Of a stretch of DNA of 64,000 nt, positions 11,586 to 22,297 are shown in pieces. The stretch comes from Colletotrichum lupini (Eukaryota > Ascomycota > Sordariomycetes > Glomerellales > Glomerellaceae). Numbering within the stretch: position 1 is the stretch's first letter; each line of letters opens with the position of its first letter. Position numbers and translations under genes: made by a program. The stretch spans positions 4,216,001 to 4,280,000 of the forward strand of contig NC_064681.1 in the NCBI RefSeq assembly GCF_023278565.1, given 5' to 3'. The notes beneath the pieces are model-generated. The model saw only the letters and a list, made by a program, of their open reading frames with translations. It did not search any database and was not told the DNA's origin.

Positions 11586-13860
11586 ATGATGGCCGCAACT
11601 GAAAGAATCCCGAGCGAGGAGCCTCCAGTTGCCGACTCCGCTCCGGCGCCGAAACGGCGAAAGCTGCGCAAGGGGACGCAGAGCTGTTGGGAATGCAAGC
11701 GACGCAAAGCCCGCTGTACATTCTCGCCCTCCACGCAGGATATCTGTGATGGCTGTAAGCGTCGCGGAAGTGATTGTGTCAGTCAAGATGTCGCTGATCT
11801 GCCTCCACCTCCTGGCAGCAACAAGCACATCGTAGACAGACTTGGCCAAGTTGAGGCGCTGGTGAGGCAGTTGATAAAATCAGGGACCGAGAGCGAGCAC
11901 CGCATTCAAGATCGACCGGTCTTTCCAGCTGGATCTCATAGCCGGATCTGGGATGAAAGGATCACGCCTAGGCGATCCGCTTCCCCCACTGTTCTCTCAA
12001 CCGCAACCTCTCAACCCCATTGCTCAGAATCTCGAAATCATGATGCTCGAGCTGAAAAAACGGTGGTACGTGTTTGTATTTGCACATCACATGACACTAA
12101 AGCTGATCGTCTAGGAAACACATACTCAAAGGAGCGACTCGCCTGCGCGCTCCGTAGCGGAGCGACTCGCCTGCGCGCTCCGTAGCGGAGCGACTAGCAC
12201 ATCCAACTCTCGCTGCATCGTCCACACAAGCAGACGAAATCATCTCCACGCAGCTTCTCGCTGCATGGCCAAGTCCATCTTGGCGATTCCGGTGGAAACT
12301 TCGCAGATTATTCGAGCTGTCATATGCACTAGGATAAGCCCCAACCCATCCACCCTTCCGCTCTCCGCGGCTTTACTACAACTACCGCCCACTGGGTCAC
12401 ATCCGGTGCTCATCGCGAGGAGTCTATTGATCTTAGCCTCGTTCCTCCAGGGTATGCCATATTCCGCGGCCCATCACCTAGAGAAGCTCAGCACCAGCTG
12501 GCACAACATGATGTCACGAGCGGTAAAGACGGCCCACGACTTGGTCACATGCAAGGATGATCTAGTTGATTCTCTGGAAGGCATTGAATGCATCATGCTG
12601 GAGGGCCTCTATGAGAACTACGCTGGCAATCTGCGTGTTTCATGGCTCGCCGCACGCCGGGGAGTCGCAATTGCGCAGATGCTCGGCCTCAGTCGGGGCA
12701 TCAAGCCGCGCTCCCTCGTCGGCTCGATCATTGAACCGAATGATCTCTGGTTCCGTCTCGTACAGTTCGATCGCTACCTCTCCCTCATGTTGGGCTTGCC
12801 GCAGAGCGCACTCGAGGACGTCTACGCTCGCCCAGATACATTGGAAGGATGTCTTCCACTAGATCGGTTTCTTCGCCTCTGCACTGTCGCTTGCGGACGC
12901 TTACTGCAACGGGATCCTTCGGAGGTATTTGACTACGAAAAGGCCCAAAATATTGACAAGTTACTGCAAGAAGCCTCAACCGTAATGCCAGCACAGTGGT
13001 GGGTCGCTCCGACCCTCGCCTCGGAGAAGGGCCATCTGGAGAAGATTCGGGAAACGTTACGGTTCAACGACCACTTTATGTACTATCATCTCCTTCTCCA
13101 GCTCCATTTCCCCAACATCTTACACCCAATATCAGAGCACGACAGAGCGACAGCCGTGACGGCAAGCCGGGAGATCCTTTCTAGATTCTTGTCCTTTCGC
13201 GCGACTAGACCGGCGCGATTCTATTGCCGAGGTGTTGACCTCATAGCATTTCTATCGTGTACCTCATTGTGTCTAGCGCACATTTGCAACGCCCCTCAAG
13301 ATACGACGGACGGAAGGAGTTCCTACTTCTCTGCACATCAACGCCTCAGCGATCGGGGCATGGTGGAGCAGGCTCTGGTCGTCATGCAGAAACTTGTGGA
13401 TCAGTATAACGATGAGATCGCTACGAGAGTCGCTACACTTCTCAAACACCTCTTGCGCATCCAAAACGACATAACATTGGGAGTGAGATACAAGGTCGCA
13501 TTTTCGCCAGAAACATTCCTGGATGACGATCTTGGGTACCGAGTGAAGCTGACGGATCAAGACACTGTCCTCAACATCTGTCTACCGCACTTTTGGGTCA
13601 TCAGGATTGAAGGGTTGTCTAATGGGACGTTGATACCGACCGGATCGAATTCGCAACCTCGGTACCATCGTCGTCCTCAAGATGAGCGCCCATGCTCAAC
13701 CGGAAGTCAAGACGCCGTCGTTCCGCTTCCTGGAGATAAGGAACTGCAGGATCTGGTACAGTACCCATGTGAGGAAAGTTGGGCACTGGATAATTTGGAT
13801 TTTACGTTCTTGGACAACTACATGGGGGGTAGCTTGGGTACGGGCACCGAGATTGCTTAG
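11586..13860 (+). CDS. Zn2Cys6 fungal transcription factor
   Basis: Two exons, 11586-12065 and 12115-13860, with a 49-bp intron (GTACGT..TAG) in phase 0, giving 741 residues. The DNA-binding domain at about residues 34-66 has the spacing C-x2-C-x6-C-x9-C-x2-C-x6-C (starting CWECKRRKARC). A short linker with a coiled-coil-like helix follows (HIVDRLGQVEALVRQL). The large C-terminal part carries the middle-homology region of fungal regulators (ENYAGNLRVSWLAARRGVAIAQ, and FDRYLSLMLGLPQS). A second ATG lies directly after the first. Exon 2 contains a 28-bp tandem duplication (12131-12186); the roughly 45 residues after it look scrambled before family-like sequence resumes at ILAIPVETSQ, as described in the findings. 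The frame is still open throughout, so the protein may be made. Target genes are unknown. Confidence 0.88.
12131..12195 (+). repeat. 28-bp tandem duplication with hairpin potential inside the regulator
   Basis: Two perfect 28-bp copies (12131-12158 and 12159-12186) followed by the first nine bases of a third (12187-12195). Each unit starts GGAGCG and holds CGCTCC near its end, so each can fold into a stem. Twenty-eight is not a multiple of three, so one added unit shifts the reading frame by +1. Confidence 0.95.
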
Positions 13861-14041
13861 CAGGCGTAATTTGTGAGATCGCCATCAACAACAGGAGGAA
13901 AAGCAGCTTTTTGGGCTGATCAAAGTTCAGAAAGCAAATGAATCGGGAAGAGATACTCATACACCTGAGTTGGTCAAGAAACCATCAGAAGAGCGAAGAA
14001 GAACAAGATATCTGGCAAGGAAAGAACATCGGAAAAGAAGG

Positions 14042-15004
14042 TCAGACCAGACCAAGATGTCTGAGAGCAGTCCACACTCTGTGCACATTATTTCCCATCC
14101 CATTCGCCGCCAACTGCGGTCCCATCATTCCCCTAATGTGTGTCTGGCCAATGACATCCATCGACTCCCACAGCTGCCTTAACAACTCCATTTCAAATAT
14201 CGATTCGCGAAAGATGCGAGCATATCCCACAAACAGAATCTGCATCGCCGTGGGAGGCAGAAATGCCTCCACGCTCGGCAAAAAGTCGAGGAGGAACTCT
14301 GCAATCGGTCTTGCCAGCAAATCGGAGCAGCCAAAGGCCCGGTCCTGGTCCAGCACGCAACAGAGAATGAAGATGTGCCAGAATATCTCCCGTACCGTCA
14401 CGAATCGATCGCGGGCATTTGCGAGGAGGTAGCGCGGCCGGGCGAACAAGTCAAAGGCGGCGCCGCCGCGACTGCCAGTGCCCACGCCCATACCCGCGCC
14501 CATGGCCCCGTACGGCGGCGCGTATGCCTGGCTTAGTGCCTCGAGGTGTCTGAAGATGAACGTCGCGCCGCGGGCGAAGGCCTGGTCAAAATTTTGGGGA
14601 TCCATCAGGGTTCCCATGAAGCCGTCTTCGTAGCCTCGGAGGAACTCAGGGACGGGGAAGAGGCCCTGCTGCATGAAGTTTCGGGTTCGGGGGAGGTGTT
14701 CGTGGAGTAGATCGCGCTCGAGCAGAACCCGCGTGCCATCAGGGAGGAGGACTGTGACTCGGTTGCGGATCCGGCCTGGCTGGTTGGGATGCAGGGGCGT
14801 GGGGCCGAAGTTGTTGTTAGTGATGTTGAAGAGTTGCGAAAAGTCGAAGAGGCGGGGTCCTGGATTCGCAAAGGCTGGAGTGGAAGGGCCGCGCGGGTTG
14901 GGCCCGAAGTTGTTGAAGTTGACGCCAGGTCTGGTGCCAGTTGCGTTATTGAATCGAAACCAGTTGAAGTCTGGTTGGGGCTGAGTAGGCCACGGGCGAA
15001 ACAT
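14042..15004 (-). CDS. Unassigned 320-residue protein
   Basis: A single uninterrupted frame from an ATG at 15004. The first 80 residues are low-complexity, rich in Asn, Pro, Phe and Gly (NNFGPNPRGPSTPAFANPGPR). Next is a short segment reminiscent of the start of BTB-like domains (VTVLLPDGTRVLLERDLLHEHLPRTRNFM), then an alpha-helical C-terminal region with Leu/Phe-rich blocks (EIFWHIFILCCVLDQDRAFGCSDLLARPIAEFLLDFLPS). Length, composition and absence of conflicting frames support a real gene. The BTB resemblance is weak and I do not rely on it. Its 3' end is 181 bp from the convergent transcription-factor gene. Confidence 0.72.
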   Translation of the reverse strand: MFRPWPTQPQPDFNWFRFNNATGTRPGVNFNNFGPNPRGPSTPAFANPGPRLFDFSQLFNITNNNFGPTPLHPNQPGRIRNRVTVLLPDGTRVLLERDLLHEHLPRTRNFMQQGLFPVPEFLRGYEDGFMGTLMDPQNFDQAFARGATFIFRHLEALSQAYAPPYGAMGAGMGVGTGSRGGAAFDLFARPRYLLANARDRFVTVREIFWHIFILCCVLDQDRAFGCSDLLARPIAEFLLDFLPSVEAFLPPTAMQILFVGYARIFRESIFEMELLRQLWESMDVIGQTHIRGMMGPQLAANGMGNNVHRVWTALRHLGLV

Positions 15005-16739
15005 TTCGAATCAGGAGCACAACTGGGTGTGTGAGATTCGAGTAATCCCATCAATAGCCAGGAACGCCACGACAGAAGGGATATAGATTTGGGTTATATT
15101 GGAGAAATCTTCATCGGTCTCAATGTTTTAGCCTCATCGCTCTTCGCTACACACGCACAACCGATACAGCAACCAAGGGCGGGGTCCGGTGTTTGCTGCT
15201 CTGACCTATAGCCTGTATGTCCCGAGTTCTTTCTGGCGGTGAGGACCTGTATGCAGCCGAATTACTGTCGATTCGGTGATAATCAACTGTGTGACGGATG
15301 CACACATAGCGGTCAAGGATGCCGCAGGGTACCAATATCAGTGCGTTCAACCTCATGAGGCGGTGGTACATAAGTAGAGTATGAAACTATACATCGTTTC
15401 CGTCCACCACAGTGCGGATTTGATCTACGTTAAATTGGGTGGTCGAAGTTACAGCAAAACGGTTTAGGGTGAGGTTTTACAGATGGCCCTTCGTCAGAAA
15501 CTCAACTTTGCCGCCTTCCTCAGTTTGGAAAATGACCTGGAGGTACCGCAGACTTCAAACTACCTGAGTAGGACGTACCTTGTTCAGTATGTTCATAGTT
15601 GAAAGATACACCAATACAATGGGGATGCTCACGGTAGACTGGCGGAAAGAACTCGGCTGCGGACTGAAGATTAGCAAGACGAATGCATGTTTCAGGCTAA
15701 ACCACTACATGTTCTTCTTTCAAAGCAATTAAATCACTGATCTACATTGAACTCATCGTTTATTTGCATCGTGAAATCTGTCGGAATTCTTTTGCTTCAT
15801 TCCCTCCCTGATAAAGTCATCGTTACACAGCTTCAGATGTGGCTATTTCTGTGGCGAGGCACCCCTAGTGATCACCAAACCCAAGGTCTCTGCGGCAACA
15901 GTCGATCTAGGAATGAATGCCATCTGGAGACAGAGGGATGGGTGATGCTACGGCCTACTAGTTTCGAAGCAGTTGACATAGGTGAAGTGATGGAGAGATG
16001 AGGTATTTCTCACAGCCAACCCTACTACCTACCGAGCCCTTGCTCAAAAATAGAGACGTCGAGGTCATCGAAGATTGCTCTGATACGCCAAGCTTCAAGC
16101 GCTTCGGCTGTACAAAAGAACCCGACTTACCGAAGAAGTGGTGCCAAGCGATGAAAGACGTAATGAGAATAGATGGTTGCATCGAATAGACATCCCCATG
16201 CGAGTTGCAAACCCTCGCTAGGATATGCGACGAACCAGCTGTAGATACGTCCCGCACGGCATGTAACTCAATATAACTTCCTACAAAACCTAGAAGTTGT
16301 GGCTAGCGCACCATGTTCGGAAGTATAGATTACCGCAGGAAGAGTTGGGAAGGTGTTTACATGGTTGCCTATCCAGCTGGCACTGCGCAGATCCTACCCT
16401 CTTAGTAGAAGCCTGCAGTGAGCCCCTTATTGAACAAGACATGGTGTATCCAGACGTCAAAGACAAGCGGGCCTTGATACTCCCGATATACGCCCGTGTC
16501 ACGCGAGCTGACTTGACTCCGGACTTAGTAGACAATGAAGCCGAGGTAGTAGCTCGAACAAATGATGAACCAGGCGCGAACTCCTATCAACCGCATCCAC
16601 TCCCTGCTTCTTGGCGAACTCATTGCACACGGCCCTGGAACTTTAAAAGGCTTCAAGCTACAAAACTTTCTTCTATCTCAAGTTAACTACTCAACCCTTA
16701 GTTTTAGCGCGACCTTTGCAACTGGGTCCGAGATTCAAA
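15005..16739. other. Intergenic, nothing recognised
   Basis: About 1.7 kb between two divergent genes (unassigned 320-aa gene and GH5 gene), so it holds both promoters. ORFs of 60-130 codons on both strands have no recognisable motif or splice structure. No terminal repeats or RIP-like composition were seen. Confidence 0.4.
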
Positions 16740-17944
16740 ATGAAGCTTTACACAGTCATACCGGCTTTGTTGCATTTGTCTCTATCCGCCACTTGCTATG
16801 CAGCCAAGTCATTCTCCGCCTCGAATCTTTACTATGCTGCTGGCCTAAATGATCAGCAACAGACCACACTTTTCCAAGGCCTCCAGAGCGCTGGTGTCAA
16901 GGTTCTGCGAGTATGGCTTGATGGTAAGAAACCTTTGGCCTAACGACAAAGATGATGCGTGCACACTGATTCATTTCTTGTCGCAGGCCGATCGGGAAGC
17001 GAAAAGGGCACAACTTTGGACAACTTCAACAGCCTCCAGGGTGACGGTCCCGATACGTGGGACGACACCGTACTCAACCGCCTCGACAACTTCATGGTTC
17101 ATGCCCACGACTACGGCATCAAACTGCTCGTTTCCATCCACAGTTACAACGCTCTCGAAGCAAATTCTGACTTTTACGGCAAGTGGTACGGCACCGGCGA
17201 CTTTTACACGAACAATGAAGCGATGGGGTACTTCAAGACGCGCATTGCGCATGTTCTTGGACATGTGAACCCCAAGAATGGCAAGACCTGGGCTCAAAGC
17301 TCTGAGTACATCTTTGCCTTTGAGGCGCAAAACGAAGCTATGCATCCACAGGTAAGACGACATTCCGCCAACGGGCGATATGACTAGACTGACGACGCCT
17401 TCAGGGGAACCCATCAGCCCTAGCGTCATGGCAGTGCACGATGGCACAGGCAATTAAGCAAGGCCTCAACGGCGGTACCGATATTCTAGTCACTACCGGA
17501 GGCGGTGCCTACGTCGACAACTCTCTACTAGACCCATACTTCAGCTGCAGCGCCCTGGACGTCCTTGCCATCCACGCCTACGGAGTTGACGATTTCGCTA
17601 CGTCAAAGCTTCAGCCCTACGTCACCAAAGCCAAGAATGCTGGAAAGAAGCTCATCATGCAAGAATGGGGCGCCTGTTACACGGATGCCCCGAACCACAA
17701 CTGCAACGGCGGCAGTCCCATTGGTACAGGAACCAGAGACTCCAACATTCGTACTTGGTCTGCGAGTATCGACGCTGCCGGGATTCCGTGGTTCTACTGG
17801 CAGATCTTGCCCAACCCTGACCCCCACCACGGATGGGACTATGAGGTGGGAATCAACGATGTGAATTGGAACGCGCTCAAGGCGGCTGGTCTCGCCGCAG
17901 GCCAAGCAGAATCGGCATTCGACTTTGACCGTTATCTCTTGTGA
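16740..17944 (+). CDS. Secreted glycoside hydrolase family 5 (endo-beta-mannanase/glucanase-like)
   Basis: Three exons, 16740-16923, 16987-17351 and 17405-17944, giving 362 residues. A signal peptide occupies the first 21 or so residues (MKLYTVIPALLHLSLSATCYA). The catalytic barrel follows: KVLRVWLDG early on, KLLVSIHSYN, then FAFEAQNEAMH with the acid/base Glu at residue 178 (Asn-Glu motif), HAYG, and the nucleophile Glu at residue 270 in MQEWGAC. WFYWQILPNPDPH near the end supplies the usual aromatic substrate platform. Family members cut beta-1,4-mannan or related beta-glucans outside the cell; fine specificity cannot be read from sequence alone. No carbohydrate-binding module is attached. 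Both catalytic residues are present, so the enzyme should be active. Confidence 0.92.
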
Positions 17945-18379
17945 TGGGTATCGGTCAAAGTACACAAAATGGTTAACCGGTGGAATGTGTGCCAGCCATA
18001 CAACAAATGAACAGAGAGGTTGATTGATGAGAAGCCAATTCTTGAAGGCTATGTCAGATGAACGTCGATGTGACGCGGAGAATGGAAACAACCAGGCGGA
18101 AATCTCACAACTGTGAATTGGCCCACGTCCAGGCTAGTCCATGCCAATGTGCCTAGCTTAGGGTAGGCAGCAGCATCTTAGCGTATCTAGTATCCCTACC
18201 TAGAGCACGTACATATTCACGTATTGCGCAGATGGATGACCGGTAATTGATATTTCCGCATGCAAGCCTGATTCATTCTGTTCTTCAAGTAGCTAAAATA
18301 TAAAACCTCACACTGGTGCCCATAGGTAGCTGGCATCGTTACGATACAGTATTGAAATTGTTCCCTGGAAACAGCCAGA
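17945..18379. other. Intergenic, nothing recognised
   Basis: A 435-bp gap between two plus-strand genes. It may also hide a missing 5' exon of the NLR gene, because that gene starts abruptly close to its nucleotide-binding region; I found no ORF here encoding a known NLR N-terminal domain. Confidence 0.35.
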
Positions 18380-20474
18380 ATGGATATCACCCGCCAAAGA
18401 CGCCTTCTCCTGGAGAGACTCAGCCCAGGTGATCGTTCCTCGAGGAAGTTTCAGGAAACTGCTGGTCGACGTGTAGGGGCCATTGGTGAATGGTTTTTCC
18501 AAAGCCTACAAGTACAGCATTGGGCCAAGTCTCAGGGACCGCAGTTTCTCTGGGTTCGTGGTGATGGTACGCACAGCTCGATTCCATCAAATTCATGAAT
18601 TTGCGCATTATGCGCTGCTCTTCAGTTGCTAATTGCACTCCAGCATCGTCCGGAAAGAGTTGCATAAGGTATGGCGCTTAGTTTCTTGCCTCAAATGGCC
18701 CTGACGGTTCACTTCCCACAGTTCACTCCTTGTCGAACACCTTTCAGCAACCCAGCTCGATTCCAGCATAAAGTCTGCAGTCGCTTGTGTACAGTTTGAA
18801 AACACAGGACTTTATCACTCATTGGCAGACTTTGGTGATGCGATTACTTCCATTGCCAGACAGATTGTATCCCAACTGCCCGAGTCGTCCGAGACCCTCA
18901 GAAGACTCATCTCTACACCAGTAACTGTGTGGACGTGGTGGTTAGACAACTTCCAGGTAATCTGGGCCGAACTCGAAGCATACTTTGAAAAGATATACAT
19001 CGTCTTGGACGGTCTAGACGATCCAAATCCCGCAGCGTTTCTCGACTTCATGGCCAAGCTTCGTCTCTCGGACAAAGAGTCGCCCATCAAGATTGTTCTG
19101 TTGAGCCGCTCAAAGCCCTTTGACGAGGTCCTACGAAGATTCCAAGGAGCGAGCTTAGAGGTGCGGGCAAGCCAGGAGGATATGATTCAATACCTCCAGC
19201 AGTCCTTTCAAAGCAACCACAATGTACAGGCTGGAGAGCTAGCCAAATCCGAGCTGGCACAAACGTTTACGCGATGGGCCGGGCTATTCGACCACCGGTA
19301 AGTGCGCGCACATATTCATGACCACAACCTGTCTGGCATTCGCTGATGATCAACGAAATCAAGTTACATGCCCATATCTAGTCAAGACTTACTCCATTCA
19401 GCATCTCCAACGGGTTTCGATGGTTTGGAGGCTATTTCGCGGGAACTCTCTCAGGCGAATGCTTTGCAGAAGGGCGCCACGTTTTGCGAGCTCGCCGTGG
19501 CTAGCATCACTCAGTCTGCACACGGAGACCTAATCATGACGATTCTCTATCTTCTCATTGCGGCCAAGAAGACTAGACACCATCTTAATGGCGAGGCTAT
19601 CTTGGATGCCTTGCGTATGAGCGATCAGTGGCTTGCAGGTGCCTTGTTAGCAACGACGGAGGATCTTGCCCGCATGTGCTCGGATTTTGTCTTTATCAAT
19701 GAGCAAATCCAGGTATGGGGCATCAAGTCTCCTCTTCTGGCAGAGCATCTCGATGAAAGACGTGCGACACACTGCCCAACGGACACAATTGCCGGCATAA
19801 TCCTGCGATATTTGTCGAAACAAGAGTTCACAGCCGGCGCATGTGGATCATCTACAGCGCTCAAACGCCGCTTCAAAGAACATCCACTACTATCGTTTAC
19901 CGCACGAAACTTGAGCCTACGGATGGCTTGTGTTGACGTGGAAAGAATTTCTGCGGCTTTCTTACAATTCTCTTCCAAAGCCGCTTCAATCGATTCCTAT
20001 TTGCAAGCAGCCGAGGCCTGGGAGTTTAACGAGGAATCAAGCTACGAAGAGCTTGAGGCTGTTGAAGAGCGCTGGAATGTCTACCCAAAGGGATACTCGG
20101 CGCTTCATCTCGCCGCCCATTTGGGAGCAGGGAAGACTATTGTGGATGAACTTGTTCGGCTCGGTGCGGATGTGGAGGGGCTAGACAGGATGATGCAAAC
20201 GCCCTTGCATGTTGCAGCCTTCGGAGCAGAGTTTGAAGAAACGATCCGAGCCCTTTTACAACACGAAAGTGATGTGTCTGCCTTGGAAAATGGGGGACAG
20301 GGACCTTTGTCAATCGCCTTGGTTCACGGGAGCGTTGAAACGGTCCGAATACTTATTGATCACGGTGCCAAACTTGATATGAGCGATGAGGATCTTCTGG
20401 GAGAATGTCTAGAGGAACAACCGCAAGTCTATGCATATTTGATTGGACGAGGACTGATCTCTAATCAGACCTAG
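18380..20474 (+). CDS. NACHT-ankyrin NLR-like protein
   Basis: Four exons, 18380-18566, 18644-18668, 18722-19297 and 19364-20474, give 632 residues in one frame. The start of the module is RRVGAIGEWFFQSLQVQHWAKSQGPQFLWVRGD, as in fungal NACHT proteins. The Walker A (GDASSGKS) is read across a 25-bp microexon. Walker B is IYIVLDGLDD at about residues 160-170, followed by a sensor-like KIVLLSRSKP. After a winged-helix-like region, ankyrin repeats occupy about residues 500-620 (YSALHLAAHLGAGKTIVDELVRLGADV, TPLHVAAFGA, GPLSIALVHGSVETVRILIDHGAK). Fungal NLRs act in non-self recognition and cell death. No N-terminal effector domain is visible, so either a 5' exon was missed or this is a truncated type. 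Repeats here are few and diverged, not the high-identity type. Confidence 0.85.
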
Positions 20475-20722
20475 GTATATAATAGAGCATTGCGCATCTT
20501 GCGACGGAGGCAAGTCTTGCAATAACTCCAATTCATCCTGGAGTTCCACTTCTCGACTCCTATCTCTTGTACGATGAGAATCGTCGACATTTGCCGTCAG
20601 ATCTTGACAAGGCGCATTCCCCCCGTCGATCGTCTCCATCTAATCTAGCGCGTCTCCTTCCCCGACTCATGCCTAAGCGGTTGGTGTAGGTGCTTTCACC
20701 GCGCGCGTTATGGAGAAGGCGC

Positions 20723-22297
20723 TCAATTTGAGGCGTCGTGAGGGCCGAGGCCTCTTCTGTACGACTGGTTCCCACGCGACCATTTGCGGTTCCACTTGCG
20801 TAAAGACCACGATCGCCGTTTCTCAATGATCTTCTCGAGATTCCAAGCTTCGCCTGGATTGAAGTTGCAGGTGATGAGCGAACTTCCATTGAGAAGTTCA
20901 TGCACCGCCCGCGGAAAGTCTTCGAAGAGAAAGCAACGACAAAGGGGGTTCGAGCCTGTGAATGCATCATCATCGTAAGACCCTCCCCAGGCTCCAGCCC
21001 TCCTCTCCGCCCAAGAGAGCGGTGGTAGAATACCTCGTTTGAAACATTCGTCCCTTGCCTCCTGCCACGCGGCGTCTCGTAGGACGATCTTGCGGAAGAT
21101 TTGCTCACACTCCCAGTCTCCCTCTGAATCTCCAACGAACATCAACTTGAACGCATCCTGAGGCATACCAGCTGCAGGTAAAGCCAAGGCCTCTACCATC
21201 CAGGTGGCTATGGGATAAGATATCTCGTCTGTCTTCTTCTCCCTCCGGGGCAGCTCCTCCTCTCCGGGTTCCATACTCATGGGATCGCCCTGGAATATAG
21301 TATCCCATAAGCCCACGTGACGCTCGATGCGTAATAGCGGATTCTCTTGGCAGAACCGTATCAACCCCAAACCGTGGCATTCCGGGTAAGATAGTGACGG
21401 TCGATCTTCTATGAGGTTGATGCGGCGAACATCGGCGCGAGACGATGGGAGCATCGAATCTAGAAACTGAATAGCGCCGACAACTGCTGAGTAACAAAAT
21501 CTGGTTAGATCCACGGGCGGCTCGCGCTTATCGTAAAGATCGTCGCAAAATACGGCGCAAGTCTTGAGCCCGTCAGAGAGGATAGTCATGTCATTGACAT
21601 CTTTTTGGGTGGGAATTGTCCAATTCTGGGGTCTGAGCCCAAACAGTTGGCTCAGTGGAATATTTCCCCGCTCGAGATAACGTCCATTCTCAAGACACTG
21701 CCGACGCCGATCGATGATCTGTTCATATTTGCGGTTCTCAAAGAGGCATCGATGGGATTTGATCGTATTTAGAGTGAAACGGACAAAGTTGCGAAAAGTC
21801 GACGGAGTCTTGCCGTAAGGAGGATGAATATCCAAACTTTGCCACTCTTCTCCCTTCATCGCGTCTAAAATGGGGGCGAAAGCTGGATACGCGTCTAAAA
21901 CTTCTTTAACCACTTGACGGGGGAAGAAGCTGGGATCAAGACTGTAGTGGAAGAGTGCCCGTAGTTCGCATTCCATCATGCGCGTCATGTTGCTGAAGTG
22001 ACCAGCGTTGAAGCGACCTTGTTGCGACTGAGGGCAGAACGCGGAGAAGGTGATGATATTATGCTGAAAGGGTAACCCTCGCATCTCCAAGGCAGCGCGC
22101 TTGCAGGTGTACAACAAGTCGAGAGAGATGGGTTTGTCGTTGCCGGTTCGCAGCTTGTTGGTGTGCGGATTAAGCTTGTATCCTTCGTCAAGCTGAAGAT
22201 AGTATTTGTAGATCAAGTTGCGCAACGCATTCGGAAATTTGAAGAAAACCAAGCCGCCCTGCGTGTCGCAAACGCGTGAACTGGCGATTTGAGCCAT
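20723..22297 (-). CDS. F-box/2EXR-like fungal protein, unassigned
   Basis: A single-exon frame of 524 residues beginning at the ATG at 22297; the frame runs 87 codons further upstream but has no ATG there. The opening block (FFKFPNALRNLIYKYYLQLDEGY) resembles the F-box-like/2EXR start common in expanded fungal families, where it reads 'P.EIRN.IY.Y'. The rest is long, charged and helical, with DLLYTCKRAALEMRGLPFQHN placed as in that family. No catalytic motif is seen. Such proteins are numerous in filamentous ascomycetes and mostly uncharacterised. Its 3' end lies about 250 bp from the convergent NLR gene. Confidence 0.8.
   Translation of the reverse strand: MAQIASSRVCDTQGGLVFFKFPNALRNLIYKYYLQLDEGYKLNPHTNKLRTGNDKPISLDLLYTCKRAALEMRGLPFQHNIITFSAFCPQSQQGRFNAGHFSNMTRMMECELRALFHYSLDPSFFPRQVVKEVLDAYPAFAPILDAMKGEEWQSLDIHPPYGKTPSTFRNFVRFTLNTIKSHRCLFENRKYEQIIDRRRQCLENGRYLERGNIPLSQLFGLRPQNWTIPTQKDVNDMTILSDGLKTCAVFCDDLYDKREPPVDLTRFCYSAVVGAIQFLDSMLPSSRADVRRINLIEDRPSLSYPECHGLGLIRFCQENPLLRIERHVGLWDTIFQGDPMSMEPGEEELPRREKKTDEISYPIATWMVEALALPAAGMPQDAFKLMFVGDSEGDWECEQIFRKIVLRDAAWQEARDECFKRGILPPLSWAERRAGAWGGSYDDDAFTGSNPLCRCFLFEDFPRAVHELLNGSSLITCNFNPGEAWNLEKIIEKRRSWSLRKWNRKWSRGNQSYRRGLGPHDASN

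Noticed and set aside
12265..13860. ATG at 12265 as the true start of an independent gene
   Set aside because: The frame is open upstream to an intron acceptor at 12114 and joins in phase to the exon with the Zn2Cys6 domain, giving a complete regulator.
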